Shown in pieces: positions 13,789 through 14,396 of a stretch of DNA of 14,396 nt. Made by a program: the position numbers and the translations under genes. The notes under the pieces are model-generated. The model searched no databases. It worked only from the letters and a program-made list of their open reading frames with translations, and was not told the DNA's origin. This stretch comes from Deltaproteobacteria bacterium (GTDB lineage Bacteria > Desulfobacterota > Desulfomonilia > UBA1062): the NCBI GenBank assembly GCA_020053185.1, contig JAGVNP010000046.1:1-14396 (forward strand), read 5' to 3'. Positions within the stretch are counted from its first letter, which is position 1; each line of letters begins with the position of its first letter.

Positions 13789-14396
13789 CGCACTCATTGT
13801 TGCCGGAGGAAGCGGAACACGCTTTGGCACAAAAAAGCAATTTTTGGAGCTTTCCGGCATACCTATGCTCAAAAGATCTGTTGTCGCATTTGAAGAACAT
13901 CCTCTAATCAATCGTATAATTGTGGCAGTTCCAGAAGAAGACATCCCCATTACAAAGGACATGTTACTCGGAATACACAAGCTGCATGCAGTGATTGCAG
14001 GAGGAAAAACCCGTCAGCAATCGGTCTGGAATGGCCTTCAATATACAAAAGATTCTGACATCACCCTTATTCACGACGGAGCAAGACCGCTTGTAACAAG
14101 AGAGCTCATTGACAGAGTGATAGCTGGCATTGACGGTTTTGATGCCTGCATACCGGCTATCCCTATTACTGATACGATCAAACAGGTAAAAGACGGTCTT
14201 GTTGTAAAGACTATCCCGCGCCATGACCCTTTTCATGTGCAGACACCGCAGGCATTTATCACTGAAAAAATAATTGCTAGCCACAAAAAAGCAATGAAAG
14301 ACAAAATATCAGATGCCACAGACGACAGCCTGCTTCTTGAACTGATGGGCGCATCCATCAAAATAGTAGAGGGAGATCCGCTTAATATCAAAATAA
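13775..14396 (+). CDS. ispD: 2-C-methyl-D-erythritol 4-phosphate cytidylyltransferase (partial, 3' end outside window)
   Basis: 207 codons are open to the right edge; the family usually has about 225-240 residues, so only the last few dozen are missing. It transfers CMP to methylerythritol phosphate in the non-mevalonate isoprenoid pathway. The CTP-binding loop LIVAGGSGTRFGTKKQF is at 7-23, the middle motif LIHDGARPLV near residues 102-111, and ATDDSLLLE and GDPLNIKI close the visible part. The start ATG lies 14 nt upstream of the PIN-TRAM stop, so the two frames overlap and translation is probably coupled. The AAAGG directly before the ATG is too close to be a good binding site. ispF often follows ispD, but lies outside view here. 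Confidence 0.96.
   Translation, partial: MKTFSALIVAGGSGTRFGTKKQFLELSGIPMLKRSVVAFEEHPLINRIIVAVPEEDIPITKDMLLGIHKLHAVIAGGKTRQQSVWNGLQYTKDSDITLIHDGARPLVTRELIDRVIAGIDGFDACIPAIPITDTIKQVKDGLVVKTIPRHDPFHVQTPQAFITEKIIASHKKAMKDKISDATDDSLLLELMGASIKIVEGDPLNIKI

Noticed and set aside
1..14396. A new defence, toxin-antitoxin or biosynthetic system
   Set aside because: All full-length genes belong to recognised housekeeping, envelope or metabolic families; nothing in the order suggests a dedicated system. The PIN domain belongs to a YacL-like PIN-TRAM protein, not to a VapC toxin pair.

Overview
The window reads as a chromosomal segment of a Gram-negative, probably anaerobic bacterium. It encodes an LpxH-like phosphoesterase, a SPOR protein and a membrane-anchored M23 peptidase, which fit a diderm envelope. 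A CarD regulator followed by a PIN-TRAM protein and ispD, and a thiolase with the C-terminal MATLCGGGG motif, suggest Nitrospirota or Desulfobacterota (the old deltaproteobacteria). That placement is inference from gene content and is weak. Most of the window is moderately AT-rich. The first 800 bases look richer in G+C by eye.

Layout. (1) 1-802, minus: the first 267 codons of an alpha/beta-hydrolase (lipase/esterase type) that runs off the left edge. (2) 965-2053, plus: the ATPase YchF. (3) 2054-2358: a gene-free stretch packed with short tandem repeats of 8, 9, 7 and 10 nt periods; the last one supplies the ribosome binding site and start codon of argS. (4) 2359-5642, plus operon: argS, a SPOR-domain membrane protein and a UDP-GlcNAc 2-epimerase (wecB type). 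(5) 8768-5664, minus operon: M23 endopeptidase, SPFH/stomatin protein and SpoU-family RNA methyltransferase, with gaps of 10-11 nt. (6) 8797-9483, plus: an LpxH-like phosphoesterase, divergent from the M23 gene across only 28 nt. (7) 12033-9518, minus: acetyl-CoA acetyltransferase, a strong hairpin, then a TraB/PrgY-family membrane protein. (8) 12297 to the right edge, plus: carD, a PIN-TRAM membrane protein and ispD (cut by the edge).

Most of the genes are housekeeping or envelope functions: translation (argS, ychF, rRNA/tRNA methylation), envelope and cell division (SPOR, M23, SPFH, LpxH-like), isoprenoid precursor synthesis (ispD), acyl-CoA metabolism (thiolase) and global transcription control (CarD). 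Regulatory structure visible by eye includes a perfect 22-bp palindrome in the thiolase promoter, a near-consensus carD promoter, and a palindromic TATATA box that may serve as the -10 element in both directions between the M23 and LpxH-like genes. In that last case the M23 message would be almost leaderless.

I found no mobile element, CRISPR array, tRNA or rRNA, and no clear new defence or biosynthetic system. The most unusual features are the micro-repeat intergenic region and the shared-promoter region.
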